Shown: positions 33,701 through 45,090 of the stretch, piece by piece
Numbering within the stretch: position 1 is the stretch's first letter
Layout: every line of letters begins with the position of its first letter
Origin: Cryptomeria japonica
Taxonomy: Eukaryota > Streptophyta > Pinopsida > Cupressales > Cupressaceae
Direction: 5' to 3'
DNA length: 64,000 nt
Assembly (NCBI RefSeq): GCF_030272615.1
Contig: NC_081406.1
Location: forward strand, 474,719,400-474,783,399
The notes under the pieces: generated by a model
Database searches by the model: none
Seen by the model: only the letters and a program-made list of their open reading frames with translations
Told to the model about the DNA's origin: nothing
Made by a program: the position numbers and the translations under genes

Positions 33701-35501
33701 CGGGTCTCTGAATCCCAGTGATTACTATGGGAGCACCACGATCATCCTCACACTCAACCTTTTTCAAGCGACAATCCATCTTGGCTCTGTGGGCGTAAAG
33801 CCAATCCATGCCAAGTACGACGCCATAAGATCCGAGTGGTGTAACTCTAAGGTCTACTAAGGTGGTGGTATTACCAATCTGGAGCGGACATCCCCTAACC
33901 TCTGAATCCACTGACACTCTAGCTCCTGAAGCTAACTCCACTTCCCAGCTGACACTTTGCCTTACTGCCACTAGCCCGCAACGCTCCACAACCAATGGAG
34001 ATATAAAGGAGTCAGTCGCTCCTGAGTCAAATAATATAGAAATACTACTACCTCTGACCTTACCTGCAGCCTCGATGACTGTGGCCTGGTGCTCTGCCTG
34101 GCGGTTATCAACCGCTGCGAAGACTCTATGGGCCTTGCCCATGTCCCCAACTGTAGGCTCTGATGTTGCCATCCTCTGATTCCCTGTCATCTGTCCCTGT
34201 GGACACTCTCTCGCCATGTGCCCCATGGCTCCACACGTGAAGCAAGCACCGCGTGCCTGAAACTGTGCACCCTGAGGCCTAGTAAAAGGATGCCCACCTG
34301 TCCGGCTAGAACCACTGTACCCACCCCTGGAGGACTGCTGAGCCCGTGCCGGGGGTGTGTATGTACCCTGTACTCTCTGGTCACGCCTAGGACCCTGTGA
34401 CTGCCACTGTTTGGGCCTGGAGCCCTGCTGTCCCTGAGGTGGCCTCTGTCTCTGATTCTGCTGTGACTGCTGTGGAGGAGGGGGTTTATGGGACCCCGAA
34501 ACATTTCTGTGGTTGCCTTTCCAATGGGGTTTCTGAAACCCGAAAGGCTGGGGAGCTGGGTTTCGGTTCTGGAACCGATCCCTCGTGTCCTGTGGCCTGA
34601 TCTGAATCTCCTCGGCTATAAGGGCCTTCTCTACGGCAACCCGAAGGCTCCCTGGAGCGGCCATCCTCACTGGTCCTGCTATCCCAGCATTAAGCCCCCT
34701 AACAAAACGGTTGACGAGTAGCTTCTCGTCCTTTAGGTAATCTACATAAGGTAGGAGCTCAATAAACTTACTCTCGTACTGGGTCACTGTGAGACCCTTC
34801 TGCTGGAGGTCATGGAACTCATCGATCCTACGCTGCCGGAAATGCTCTGACAAGTACCTCTCTCTGAACCTCTCTGTGAAGATTTCCCATGTGATGGTAT
34901 CTGCAGTGAGTCCGCACTTGAATTCCTCTTGCTTCCACCATGTGGAGGCTGTCGATCTCAGAAGGTGGACTGCAACGCGTGCCTTCAGATTGCTTTCATA
35001 AGATCGCAATGCGAAGCACCGATCTAGGCTTAAAAGCCATGCCTCAGCCTCTACTCCGTCAGTAGTGCCTCCAAAAGATGGCGGCTGGAGGCGTAAAACC
35101 TCTCTAATCAGGTCTCCTGGTTCCTGACGTGCTCTCTCAAAGTACACAGGTGCTGCTACTGGAGGGGGTTCGGGCAGGTGAACGGACTCTGGCTCATGCT
35201 CTGCCTCACCCTCTACAGAATTAGGAGGTGGACTCCTACTCCGTTCCCTATCCACTGATCTATGACTCCCTGAGTTCTGATTGTCTGCATGACGGTCCAC
35301 TGCTGGAAGCCTATCCTGCACGATCCCGATCAAGTTCTGAAGAGCTAGCAAGATGTCTCGGTTAGGGTCAACCGGTGGTTCGGGAGGTGCTTCCGGGTTC
35401 CCTTCTGGAACCGGTTCCTCCCTAGCAACATCCTCGCGTGCCATACGTGTACGCCTAGGACCCCTTCCGCGCTTGCGAGCTTGTCGCGTAGTCGGAGGCA
35501 T
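30735..35501 (-). CDS. Tekay Gag-Pol polyprotein, intact, 1588 aa
   Basis: This single frame encodes everything needed for retrotransposition. Numbering from the ATG at 35501: gag core at about 130-300 ([24 protein letters not shown]), a zinc knuckle [14 protein letters not shown] at 420-433, and a protease with FDSGATDSF (Asp492). RT has [12 protein letters not shown] and the catalytic FLDDILIYS (Asp831, Asp832). RNase H has [12 protein letters not shown] (Asp978). Integrase has an HHCC finger (1166-1206), DDE residues Asp1236, Asp1297 and Glu1333, and a [20 protein letters not shown]-terminal fold. A chromodomain-like end lies at about 1530-1580 (EPIRILARR to YPHLF). An upstream TTG would add five residues but ATG is preferred. 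There is no stop or frameshift. Gag and Pol share one frame, so their ratio must be set after translation. The chromodomain suggests heterochromatin targeting, from family knowledge. Confidence 0.97.
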   Translation of the reverse strand: MPPTTRQARKRGRGPRRTRMAREDVAREEPVPEGNPEAPPEPPVDPNRDILLALQNLIGIVQDRLPAVDRHADNQNSGSHRSVDRERSRSPPPNSVEGEAEHEPESVHLPEPPPVAAPVYFERARQEPGDLIREVLRLQPPSFGGTTDGVEAEAWLLSLDRCFALRSYESNLKARVAVHLLRSTASTWWKQEEFKCGLTADTITWEIFTERFRERYLSEHFRQRRIDEFHDLQQKGLTVTQYESKFIELLPYVDYLKDEKLLVNRFVRGLNAGIAGPVRMAAPGSLRVAVEKALIAEEIQIRPQDTRDRFQNRNPAPQPFGFQKPHWKGNHRNVSGSHKPPPPQQSQQNQRQRPPQGQQGSRPKQWQSQGPRRDQRVQGTYTPPARAQQSSRGGYSGSSRTGGHPFTRPQGAQFQARGACFTCGAMGHMARECPQGQMTGNQRMATSEPTVGDMGKAHRVFAAVDNRQAEHQATVIEAAGKVRGSSISILFDSGATDSFISPLVVERCGLVAVRQSVSWEVELASGARVSVDSEVRGCPLQIGNTTTLVDLRVTPLGSYGVVLGMDWLYAHRAKMDCRLKKVECEDDRGAPIVITGIQRPVSLRMISAMQLKRSMRKGCQLFAITISDREEENEKEPSIDDHPILEAFADVFPDELPGMPPSREIDFHIDLVPGAEPVSRAPYRMTTHELNELKMQLEELLEKGHIRPSVSPWGAPVIFVKKKDGSLRLCMDYRQLNKVTIKNRYPLPRIDDLFDQLQGAKVFSKIDLKSGYHQLRIVESDIHKTAFRTRYGHYEFTVVPFGLTNAPAVFMSLMNGVFRTFLDRFVIVFLDDILIYSRNEQEHEEHLRQVLQCLRDNQLFGSLSKCAFFRSEVKYLGHVISGDGISVDPSKIRAIMDWPAPTSVTEVRSFMGLAGYYRRFVEGFSRVAHPITSLQRKGKKFEWTEKCERAFQDLKRALTSAPILIVPDPTADFMVCTDASLDGLGAVLMQEGRVIAYESRKLKTHELNYPTHDLELAAVVHALVRWRHFLLGHHFELHSDHQSLQYIFTQPNLNARQRRWMEFLCEYDFDVHYIKGKENVVADALSRRRHEVYTISMSTDLRDRILQQLPEDDWYLEVCQRIRSQETLEGKFVDYSLESDGLLRHRGRIYVPSSGGLRDFIVMEAHRAPYAAHPGVKKMHADLRQLYHWPGMRQLIAELVARCLECQRVKAEHRHPGGLLQSHAIPEWKWDTISMDFIIGLPMSSRRHDAILVTVDKLTKVAHFSPVRTTFTAPTVAQVFLRDIVRLHGVPRKIISDRDSLFTSSFWKALQAALGTKLNFSTAYHPETDGQTERVNQVLEDMLRMYVMDHQTRWEEYLHLVEFAYNNGHHTSLGMPPFQALYGRPCRTPLSWDRIEDRVAIGPELVRDMEQQVTLIRQRLREAQDRQKKYADAKRIDRSYMVGDRVFLRVRPHKSPIRYGKGSKLAPRFVGPFEILERIGPVAYRLALPPSLSRIHDVFHVSVLRKYIYDESHILDWDALQVESDGQLALEPIRILARRTLALRGRELDQVRVQWDCYDEVTASWEDAARMRSQYPHLFDELQEDVHT

Positions 35502-35654
35502 CCTATGAGGAAACAAAAATAAAATAAATAAACAATTAATTTAAACAATTCAATTTTCATATATTTATATTTTTATTTTCCGTTTAAGAAAATATTTGAT
35601 TAATTTAGATAATTAAAGCGAAACGTAATGGAGAAAGGTTCCTAGTGTTGGAAA
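35502..35654 (-). other. Tekay 5' leader
   Basis: This is a short AT-rich untranslated leader between primer site and gag start. Nothing further is recognisable. Confidence 0.7.
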
Positions 35655-35671
35655 CCTTGCTCTGATACCAA
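35655..35671 (-). other. Tekay primer binding site (initiator Met tRNA)
   Basis: The minus strand reads TTGGTATCAGAGCAAGG two bases after the LTR end. TGGTATCAGAGC is the classic plant initiator-Met primer site. Confidence 0.95.
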
Positions 35672-36492
35672 GATGTCGTGCCCAAACTTTAGGGCACAAA
35701 AACGGAACAACAAATTTTTTTTTGACGTCATGAACTCGCTATAAATCCTAATACATAACGACTGTATTTAAAGTTTTGTCTTATCTAGGAAGTAATTAAC
35801 TTACTTACTAAGGTTAAGTTAAATAACCAACTCGAGCGAGTGACTTGATTGATGAAGATTAATTTGCATTGCCGATTAGTTAGCTAGCTCAATTACCTAA
35901 GACAAGTTGTCGCTAATTAAACCAAGGAATAATTGGTTACCTTAAGGTATTAAATCATTCCCAATCCATATAAGGATAATGCTATTGATTAATTGATACA
36001 CCTGCGAAATTATTATATACATCCAACTGATGAGGGTTCGAATTACTACAATGTCGTTTGTCCACTAAAACCGACAATAAGCTAAGGCCAATTCCAATTT
36101 TCCCTAACTTCTTAATTTGTCGATTAAATTAAATTTGGCCCAAGCTTACCCCCAAAGGGTTTATGGTCCATAAAATTGGTTCTACAAATTCCCTTTTTTT
36201 TAAATTTTCCTAATACCCCAAATATAATTAGGGAAGTCTATTGATTAATTAATTAAATTATTCGAGTTGATGTATGGTGTTTCCGATTTTGATAACCCCT
36301 TCATTCTTAAATCCTTTTTTTTTTTAAATTTCAAATCTCCTAAGGAGTAAATGGACGTATAATAATCCTATCATTAATTAACCCCATTTCATATATTAAA
36401 ATCAATGTTTAAAATTTCCATAATATTTCAATTATAAACTTAACCCCAAATTTTATACTAAAATCTAGCTTTAAATTTCCAATTTAATTTCC

Positions 36493-36556
<64 letters not shown>

Positions 36557-36743
36557 ATTATAAATTCTTAAATTCTAATCCTCATTATAAATTAAAATCA
36601 ATTTAAATGTCCCCAAATCTAAATCTCCAATATGTATATAAATATATATGTATATATAAATATACATATATATATATATATCAATATATTCATTTATATA
36701 TATATACATATATATATGTATATATATATATTCTTATAATGCT

Positions 36744-36861
36744 AACCCTAACCCGAAATGGGGTTAGGGTTGCATTTTTACATATTACACTTGTCTTATG
36801 TTATTTTTACCCCTTATTTTTTTTTACATATTATACCCTAACCCGAAATGGGTTAGGGTTT
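36744..36861. repeat. Two telomere-like inverted repeats in Tekay LTR (right copy)
   Basis: This is the same pair of CCCTAACCC/GGGTTAGGG hairpins as in the left LTR. Confidence 0.8.
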
Positions 36862-36982
36862 TATATTAACCCTTTTTCTTTGTTTTGTTTTCTTTCTCTT
36901 TTTTTTTGTTTTGAAATGTGACTGCAGGTACGGAGGCGGAGGGTTTCATGCGGGGAGAGCGGAGGTTTTCGCAGGGGTTCGG

Positions 36983-37226
36983 GCGCCGCTGTGCATACGC
37001 ACAGTGGCGGCAGCGCCGCCCACTGTGTGTACACACAGTGGCGGACGGCATAGCCGCCGCCCACTGTGTATACACACAGTGGCGGGCGCCGTTCACTGTG
37101 CGTAGCACAGTGGCGGCCGCGACCGCCCACTGTGTTACACACAGTGCGGTGCCCTTCGGCGCCGCCCACTGTGTGTAGCACAGTGGTTCGGCCGTGGCCG
37201 TCCACTGTGTTGCACACAGTGGCCCG
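36983..37226. repeat. GC-rich chain of seven palindromes in Tekay LTR (right copy)
   Basis: Identical to the block at 27212-27455. It lies about 3.3-3.5 kb from the LTR 5' end as read on the minus strand. Confidence 0.9.
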
Positions 37227-37340
37227 CGAGACTTGCTTCCCTTTTTTTTTTGCTACATTTTTAATAAGTTTCGTGGGTTGATAAAAATGGTATAAGATGT
37301 AGTTTTTTTTCATTTTTTAATTTCCAATGTATATTATGTG

Positions 37341-37407
<67 letters not shown>

Positions 37408-40400
37408 GCATAGTATCGTTTATGAATATGCAGATATTTTCTTCTACAGGCATCCACAGAGCATATTTTTTTTTGATGCAGAATATATATATATATATAT
37501 ATATAGGATAAAAGGGTTTATTCTGCATTATATTTTATATGATTTGTAACAGAGATGCACAGGATTCAGAATACATGTTTTTGTTTCTTTTTAAATTTCG
37601 TTGTTACAGAGGTATACATATACAGGAAATCTTATATATATATATTTTCTATATATATAGGTATATATTTTCAATATATATACTTATATACATATAGAAA
37701 TATATATATGACTAAATGTTGAAGTAATAGGGTTAAAACCCTTATATTGATCTGAGTTTTTTTGTTTTTTTTTAAACCATCTACATTCCGTTTTAGTCTT
37801 CTAACAGCATTTAGAATAGATCTATTTATTTATTTCTTTTATTTAAACTTGCTACAGAAATGAAATAGTTCTGGTTTTCTTTTAACAGTCATAAAATAAC
37901 AAAATCTAAACTATGCAAGTAAATAGTGAGAAATAAATAAAGAAACAATACTAGTTCACTCCTTTTTTTAAAACAGTCATAAAATTACAGAATTTACACT
38001 ATGCAAGTAAATAATAACCCTACTGCACTTCTTTTTCTTTTCCTTACTAATGCAGTAAATAAACTAATGAATAGTAAATAAGGAATCCTAATGCATTTTT
38101 CTGTTACTTTTCTTTAATATTGCAGTAACTAAACATGTTACAGACCAAATTTAAATGTAGTCTTCTACAACACAATAGGCATCAAAATATAATAAAAATT
38201 TACATTACTTTCCAGAATGATAGGTTACAATAGCCCAATATAAAAATGGGTAGAATTTCTAAACAGTCATCTTTCTCTAATCTTTACACAGAAAATAAAA
38301 ATTACATTTATTCAAATAGAAACAAAATCATTTTAAGTCCTATATTTACATCTGCACTTTCTCTTCTTTTTCTTTTTCTCTTTTTTTTTTGCATTTAAAT
38401 AAAAATAAAAATCCTGAATAGAAGTCTGCAACACATCAATCTGCAACTCCTAATCTTTTTCCCAAGCCACCTGCAAGTAAATTTTAGGACTGTGACCATG
38501 GGATGCTCACCTCCCAGCCTAGGCTTACCAGAAGCCACCCCCGAGCTAGGAGAATCAAGGCGTAGACGGGTTACAACCAAGCAATACAACATAACAATAA
38601 GGAAAACACACAACACATACACTTTCCCATCCCAAGCTACACTATCACCACATTTGTGGAGATAAATCTATGGGTGGAAGTGGACCAAGTACCGTTGGGG
38701 AGACTGCAGCCAAAAAGAATATCACAAGCCACCTCATGGCAACACAAATACTCAATCAGAATTCATCCCAACCACCTTATGCCCCCCCAAAGGCTCAAAG
38801 CCATTTCTCTCCCCTTATGACCCCCAAATGCATACACAAGGCTATGCAGCAAGGGTCACAAAGGACACCCTTGAGATCACTCTCCTTAAGGAGAGCCTCT
38901 CACCCAAGGCTGTCATGCTTCTTCCACCCCAAGATCATCCTACTCTCCCAAGAGTAGGAGATCTTGGACACTCCCAAAACAAAAACACAAAACAGAAAAA
39001 AAACATAGAAATAAAACTACACATTATTTCCTTCTACAACATTATACATACACACTTCCTTTACAAGCAAATCTTTCCTTCAACAAAACAACATAGCTAA
39101 CATAAACAACATAAACAAGAGGAGATAACAACCAACCTTATTCTGCCAATAGGTATTCTAAACTTGGTTGAAGATGAGCTGCCCAATCCACACAACTTTC
39201 TGCAAATCTTGGCCACCAAATTCCTCTAAATTTTCTAAAACTGGTTTTTCCTTTCAAATTTTTCCAAAAATCTCCAAAAGTGGAGAGTGGGTGATTAGCT
39301 CACTAAGCTTCCATTCTTAGCCTAAGAAGGCCTCTCTCACTCCTTCCAACCTCTTGGGTAGAGTGAGTGATCTCCCATTGGGTTGGTCTTCCCTAGGTCT
39401 TACACACTCCCTAACCTAGGTGCCTAGAGAAGGGAAATGGAATGGGGAAGAGGGATTACTATCTCCAAGAAGGTTATCCTACCAAGGATGGCACTCCTAT
39501 AGATGGAATTCGTCCATCTTGGGAAAACCACTTTTTTGGGTGGTTAAACAAGTCCTAAGGGAAAGACACATGGCCAATTTTGGCCTTCACCCATAGGTAC
39601 CCCATGAGGCCTAATAAAAAAGCTCTAAAATTGACTCTAGGAGTTGATTTGACCTTCAGAAAGTCCACCTGAAGTTAACCTACGGGTCAACTCTGAGTTG
39701 ACCTTCCTTGTGGCTCTCTAACCTAGATTTCTTGGTTCCTTCAAGGATAATTAGGGGATATAACCATTAACAAAAATAAAACCTTCAAAAAGGTGACATG
39801 ACAAATTGCCAACACAACATACTACATAGGTGTCAAGTGACACTACAACATAATTCCACATCACAATAAACACATGGCAATTGTCCCTTAAACAATTTAA
39901 ATATTCCAATAAATACAAATTACACTCATGCAACATTTTACATTTACGAATAAAATACAGTACATACGGGGTGTTGTCTCTCCAAATAGACAACCCCTGG
40001 TTTTACTAACGCACATTGGCCTAGGCTTGATTCTCCCTAATATTTCCATGGTCACATGGATATTTTCCTGCACATCTCAATTTAAACATTAGTACTTCCC
40101 AAATAGCCTCATATAAAATATAAAATCACATAATCAGAATACAATACATTCATTCTACAAAGACTTGACATTATGAAATATAATTTGTCACAATTCAAAG
40201 CAATTTCCTCATAATCCTCAAAATTTGATCCATCTACAATATATGCAAACATTTTCCAAACATTATATCTAATCCTGAAATTCAGATAATAACCTGCATC
40301 ATCACAACATTACCCTAATCTAGAATCATATAATATTCTATAATCCACAAGGCATAGAAATGAAGCATCCACATATGTCAATGTTACCAAAATCGCGGAA

Positions 40401-40503
40401 TCATGAAAAGTTCTATATCCATAGTGTGTCCAAACTAGTATCCAAAATAGTTCCAAAATGAAAATAACTGAAGAGATAGGATGGGTTGGGGTAGGGCCTC
40501 ACA

Positions 40504-40508
40504 ATTGT
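40504..40508. other. Target duplication ATTGT, right
   Basis: It matches 25878-25882 and marks where the element B leader resumes. Confidence 0.9.
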
Positions 40509-40597
40509 GTCCTCTTGTCATGAAAAACAGTAAAAAATTTAGATTTGGTCACAACAAACAACTTTACAAATTGGAAAAATTGCACTCAGTTTTCAGA

Positions 40598-40780
40598 AAC
40601 GCGTCTATGTCTTACAGAAACACATCCGTGTCATTTAACCGCGTCTATGAAGTACAGAAACGTGTCTGTGTCATCCTAAAGAAAATTACATTCATAAAAT
40701 CAGAAACGCGTTTGTGTAGTTTTCAACCACGTCTGTGTTATTTAACCGCGTTTATGAAGTATACAGGCATGTCTGTGTTC
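40598..40780 (+). repeat. Leader array B2: same motif at 19/21-nt spacing
   Basis: Eight copies of CGCGTCTATG or CGTGTCTGTG-like motifs have their core near 40603, 40624, 40643, 40664, 40710, 40731, 40750 and 40771. Steps are 21, 19, 21, 46, 21, 19 and 21 nt. A higher-order repeat is visible: TTAACCGCGTCTATGAAGTA at 40635 recurs as a close variant at 40742. It was joined to the B leader before the Tekay insertion. Confidence 0.8.
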
Positions 40781-41267
40781 AGAATTGGAAAAATTTACAG
40801 TCCAAGAAACAAGAGCAATGAGTTTCAGACCTATTGATCTTCCTAAGTTATTTCTCTAGATTTTTATCTAGCATTCAACCTACCTTTGGGTCTCACAAAG
40901 TTCATCATTGCTTTACACCTTGCATTACATTCATATTTGTCTAAACTTGAGTCAAAAGGTCATTTCTTGTCCTCATCTTGCTTTATCAACACACTACATA
41001 TAACAACATGTTGCTAAGTGGTCCCTCATCAAGGTCTATCACCTTTGGGTCTCATTTGGTCTTACTTAGAGTTAAGGTCAACTTACCTCATCAAGAGAAA
41101 CTATCATCTATTTGGAAGCCACACCTACTCTACTACATACATACTTGGTCTTACACTTTGGACATTGCAAGTAAACCTCAGATTCATTTAGATTTCATCC
41201 AACTCTTGGTCTTCCATACCCTTTCCATTTTCATCTAGTCTCACACATCTTGGTCAATACCTAGTTC
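40781..41267 (+). other. Element B leader, last part before gag
   Basis: Noncoding, with short CT-rich words such as TTGGTCTTACACTTTGG. No conserved motif was recognised. Confidence 0.5.
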
Positions 41268-41590
41268 ATGGTTGAAACCCGTTCCCAAAAATCTGGGAGA
41301 GAAGCTGAAGAGGCTCAAGAGTCTGCAAACATGAGTGCCTATCAGTATGACAATGATGTCTTTTTCAATTCTGATCATACCACATTACCTGACATGGATG
41401 CCTATAGAAACATTCCAAATGTTGAGAACATGGACACTACAAACAACAATGATACACACAATGACAATATGGACAACTTTTCCGTACATTCAACAGAAGT
41501 GGAAGACTCCATTATGGATCCTCGTTTCAATCGATTGGTTAAGGAAATAATGAGGAGAGATAGACAATATCCCACATTCGTCTTGAAACT
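41268..41590 (+). pseudogene. Element B gag, N-terminal fragment
   Basis: The ATG opens a frame MVETRSQKSGREAEEAQESA, a common start for Gypsy Gag, followed by an Asp/Asn-rich acidic stretch and FNRLVKEIMRRDRQYP. The frame runs on to a stop at 41684, but from about 41590 the DNA is LTR-like sequence of the next element. Only about 105 residues are therefore real gag. No capsid or zinc knuckle is left. Confidence 0.6.
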
Positions 41591-42002
41591 TAGATTCCAC
41601 CTTGAGAACATTATAAATAACTTGTCCCTCTCTCTTTCAATCAGCCAACAATTCAATCTTTCATTTGTATATTTGCATTTTTGAAGTTTTCTCTTGCATT
41701 CAAGTTTTCATATTTATTCATTGTGCCCATTGAATCTCTTTGATCTCTCATCTCTATGTCATTTCATCATATTTGATATCTTCATATCCGTCCATCATAG
41801 CTTCTGAGAGCACCCATATATCAAACACAAGATCTTGATTGGTAGGAGAACAATGGAGTGAGATTTTCTGTTTAATGCATGTGTGTGTATGTTTTGTTTT
41901 CAGTTTTGCATGTGTGTTATTTTGCAGGTACTCCATTGATAAGATGTTGAATCATCTGGATCTTGGCTCATAAGATCTCATAGTCGATTTTCTCCATCTG
42001 CA
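41591..42002 (+). repeat. Element C 5' LTR remnant (3' end only)
   Basis: It has a TATA box at 41612 and a TTTTGCAGGTA word also seen near the end of the 59941 LTR. It ends CTGCA just before a primer site. The left boundary against element B gag is uncertain by some tens of bases. Most of U3 is missing. Confidence 0.6.
41612..41619 (+). promoter_or_regulatory. TATA box of element C LTR
   Basis: TATAAATA is followed by a CT-rich start-site-like stretch (TTGTCCCTCTCTCTTTC). Confidence 0.5.
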
Positions 42003-42004
42003 TT

Positions 42005-42022
42005 TGGCACGTCCTGTGGGAC
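42005..42022 (+). other. Element C primer binding site
   Basis: TGGCACGTCCTGTGGGAC differs from the element B site by one base and stands two bases after the LTR end. Confidence 0.7.
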
Positions 42023-43429
42023 AACCTTTTGTCCTCTTTTTATTGGTTTGATTTTTTCGTTTGATAGAAGACGCTTGATTTATATTTGCAGAATATGAGA
42101 ACACGTTCCATTAATCATTCAATCACACAATTTATATATCTTGTTTGTTTGCAGGGTTTTCTCATTTTGTTGAACATTTAATGTGCTTTGTCAATGGTTG
42201 CATTCTGTTAAGATAGTTAATATGCCTTGCAGAACAGTTTGCAGCCCCTTATTTCTGCATGGTTTGTGTGCTAAGTATGAGTGATTTAATATTTTGTATG
42301 CATGTGTATTGCAGATCGAATGCCTTATACATCATGATTATGGCAAAAATAACATTTCTATGAGGCATTTCTTTGAGGTCTTTCTTCAATCAGTAAATGT
42401 ATCTTATTATTGCACCCACATCCAACATTATTTCATATAGTTTGGTAGAATACATTGTTTCTCACATACATTTTTAGCACATTGCAGTTCATGCATTGGT
42501 AAAACAAAAAAACCAAAAAAAAACGTATCTATCCATCATTTATGTTTTTGCAGTTCAAAACACGTTTTTTACGAATTTCAATTCAGATAGTTTGTGTGCT
42601 GGTACAGGTTCACCTTTTTTTGGCAGATTTGAAAAAAAAAAAAAAGAACAACTCCAATGTCTTGCTTGTGCATCCACATTTTGCATGCTTGCCAAAGACA
42701 CATTATTTGATCTAAGCCTTTTTTTGGCAAATTTAAAAATACTTTTAAGGCAAATTTTATTGGCTTTTGTTGAAAGATTTAAAACAAATACATTTTGCAT
42801 GCATGCTTTTTTGTTGTTCACTTTTAATCATTGCCTTCAATCATTAGCTTAGGTGGGGTTTCTTTTATCTTGATTCTATGTATTAGTCTTAGGTTTACTT
42901 ATTACGTATACAATCTTTTTTTAAAAGTTTAGCCTTACTTTAGTTTTAGATTTTACTCTTTTTTAGTTTAGTTTTTTTTAAATTAGAGGAGATGATCTAG
43001 TAGTTGTGCACCCTAATTTCGCACTTCTCAAAATCTTACGTGAAAATTTCAAATCACTCCCAATTTTTTAGAATAGCTTACTTGGCAAGTCCCCTGCTTA
43101 TAACTAAGGTTTCAAGGCCACATCATCAAGTATGGTGCCACATCAGCATGCTTTTTGTCAAGGTGTCCAAAACAGCTCAAAAAAAAGTGAGACCAATAGG
43201 CATGCAAAAGAGGCCCCAATACTTGTGCAGCTGATGTGGCATCACATGATTGGTTACTTTTCTCAACTATTGGTACATCTCCTAACAATAACAACTTTAA
43301 AGTCACAACTATTGGTGCATAAACACACAAAATTGATATTTTATGTTTCAAAAAATAGTTTTTATTTGTACTATTATTGGAACAAAAAGTATCAACAACC
43401 CTCACAACTATTGGTGCTCTTCCCCTAGC
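42023..43429 (+). other. Element C leader, first part
   Basis: T-rich noncoding sequence with no clear 21-nt motif array of the B/D type. Short frames at 42496-42852 and elsewhere have no family motif. Confidence 0.5.
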
Positions 43430-43745
43430 ATTTTTAATTTTAGTTTTTTATTGGTTTTTTAAGTTTAACTTTTTTAATTGTTAGTTAGTTTAAGTTTTTT
43501 AAATTAATTTTTAATTAGTTTAGATTTCCTAGTTAGTAATAGTTTATATTTATTTTTAATTGATAATTAGTTTAGATTTCTTAAGTAGCAATTAGTTTTA
43601 GATATTTTTAATTGTAAATTAGTTTAGATTTTTTTAATTATTGATTAGTTTAGATTTTTATAATTTTTAATTAGTTTAGATCTTTCTAATTGTTAATTAG
43701 TTTACATTTTTTAAAAAATGTTAATTAGTTTAGATTTCTTTTTAA
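43430..43745 (+). repeat. AT-rich minisatellite TTAATTAGTTTAGATTTT
   Basis: About ten degenerate copies of a 25-40-nt unit contain AATTAGTTTAGATTT, separated by T-rich spacers. It lies in the element C leader before the conserved block. Confidence 0.75.
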
Positions 43746-43955
43746 AGTTCTTAGTTGTTCATTATTGGGTGTGATTTTTTTAGTGTGTTTGTTTTGATTT
43801 TGGGGACTAATCTTTTGACTTTTTGTCTTGTGCAGGGTATCCAATCTTGTGTGTCGAGGGTAAACTCTTGAAATTACTAATGTCATTTAATGCAGGACAT
43901 ATGTCAAAGAAATGGTGATTTAAAACTCATTGTCTGATTTTTAGCTTAGATCACA

Positions 43956-44572
43956 TTTCGAATTGGTGCTCTAAAATTAACCAGTTTGTTTTGTGTCTTG
44001 AGCAATAGGATCTTTTTAGTTTTACCCTTTAGAGGGCCTACCTCTTGAGAAGCCCTTAAGTCTCAGTGAAAGGGAACAACCCAAGTGGTAATGGGCTAAA
44101 GCCAAGCTCTTCCGAACCACTATAAATAAATGTGTTTGTGATGAAAGTTGCAAGCAATGGGTGTTGATTAGTTCATATCGACGACATGTCTCCCCATAAA
44201 CCCTATAGAGCACAATCTCTATAGGCTGGGAGCCTTCTTTAACGAAGCGTACGCCGCCACATGTATGGACACTCGAATAGATGCCCTTACTAGACACCTT
44301 TTCTGTTAGAAGCCAAAAACCTTCTAATTGTTGACACAGGAGGTTAGACCTCTGAAGCGTCTCACATTCTTACGGTTCTTAGTAGAGATACAAAGATCGC
44401 CATGAGGAGTTTTCATGGGGACTGGTGCTTGACTGCCCTGGAGAAGTGAGTGTTGAGGGTGGAGCCAGTGGGGTCAAGAATCTAAGTATTTGCTCTGAAT
44501 TGCGTAGCTTGGGGTAACCCCCCAAGTGAGATCCAACAACTATTGTCCTGGCCAACCTTAGGATTGTGCTTG
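43956..44572 (+). other. Conserved leader block, copy C
   Basis: It aligns with 25079-25712 and 62155-62705, beginning AATTGGTGCTCTAAAATTAA and ending near TTGTCCTGGCCAACC. The hairpin CTTCTTTAACGAAG replaces the B copy's TCTGTATTTACAGA at the same position. CTTGGGG/CCCCAAG replaces GGGGGAAACCCC, which is compatible with compensatory change. Confidence 0.8.
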
Positions 44573-44847
44573 AATGTGTTTTCTATTTTAAAATCAAACA
44601 AACATTCCGTGTTCCGTGTTTTCTGAGTGTGTGCAAAACAAACAAGAACATTTCACAATCAACACTACACTTGAAATTGGAACACTTTACAAAAACCTTG
44701 GTCTAAACTTTCAAGTATCCATCCACGTTGTAAAACAAAAACATTGCAAAACAAATTAGTCATTGAAACATTGAACTCGTGTTCTAAAAACAATCATTTC
44801 AAATCTCTTGAGACATCACTTTTGGAGTTCTTATATTTTAGGTTCTC

Positions 44848-45090
44848 GCATATTAACATTAGTCTAGCTTGCCATACATTTTAGGTCCTTGCATAGTCTT
44901 CACCTAGTTGCACCTTTCCTCCTTGCATATCTCATTTAATTATACCTAGTCCTTTGCATACCACCCTTAGATCAAACCTTTGCATACCACCATTAGGTTA
45001 TACCCTTGCATAATCCCCTTAGATCATACCCATAATCGTTGCATAGCCTTCCATCATCCCTTTAGGACATAATCCCACCTCTTGCATATT
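44848..45090 (+). repeat. Degenerate repeat with TTGCATA every 25-35 nt
   Basis: Seven or eight units resemble CCTTTGCATACCACCCTTAG, with GCATA near 44848, 44891, 44924, 44956, 44981, 45008, 45040 and 45084. It lies between the conserved block and gag in element C, the place where B and D carry the 21-nt motif arrays. Confidence 0.7.

Larger units (their letters stand above)
25883..40503 (-). mobile_element. Complete Tekay-type chromovirus (Ty3-Gypsy), 14.6 kb, very young
   Basis: The element has two LTRs of 4842 and 4830 bp, a 5-bp target duplication (ATTGT), an initiator-Met primer site, a polypurine tract and one uninterrupted gag-pol frame ending in a chromodomain-like module. The stretches of the two LTRs that I compared match base for base except for the lengths of TA microsatellites and one C/T difference near the outer end. 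This implies very recent insertion. The internal region is only 4.95 kb, about the same as one LTR. It looks autonomous and is the youngest large insertion in the window. Confidence 0.95.
35674..40503 (-). repeat. Tekay 5' LTR (4830 bp)
   Basis: It matches the LTR at 25883-30724 nearly base for base. The first TA tract is 20 bp shorter and a later one is net 8 bp longer. The outer end reads GGCCTCACA instead of GGCCCCACA. As the 5' LTR it would carry the promoter. I did not find a single outstanding TATA box on the minus strand among the many TA tracts. Confidence 0.95.
23648..41590 (+). mobile_element. Element B: Tat-like Gypsy, 5' part only, split by the Tekay element
   Basis: It consists of an LTR (23648-24412), primer site, long leader, the intruding Tekay element (25883-40503), the rest of the leader, and the first 110 or so gag codons. 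It stops near 41590 where LTR sequence of element C begins. No pol or 3' LTR of B is visible. It was inserted inside the 5' LTR of element A. Confidence 0.75.

Noticed and set aside
31143-35001. Plus-strand frames opposite the Tekay gag-pol
   Set aside because: They are antisense shadows of the intact minus-strand frame with no motifs of their own.
35502-35516. Five extra residues at the start of the Tekay Gag-Pol
   Set aside because: That extension begins at TTG. The first ATG at 35501 is the more likely start.
44022-44297. Minus-strand frames across the conserved leader block (also 62334-62733)
   Set aside because: The C and D frames look alike only in short parts and the B copy has stops at the same place, so the conservation is not coding.
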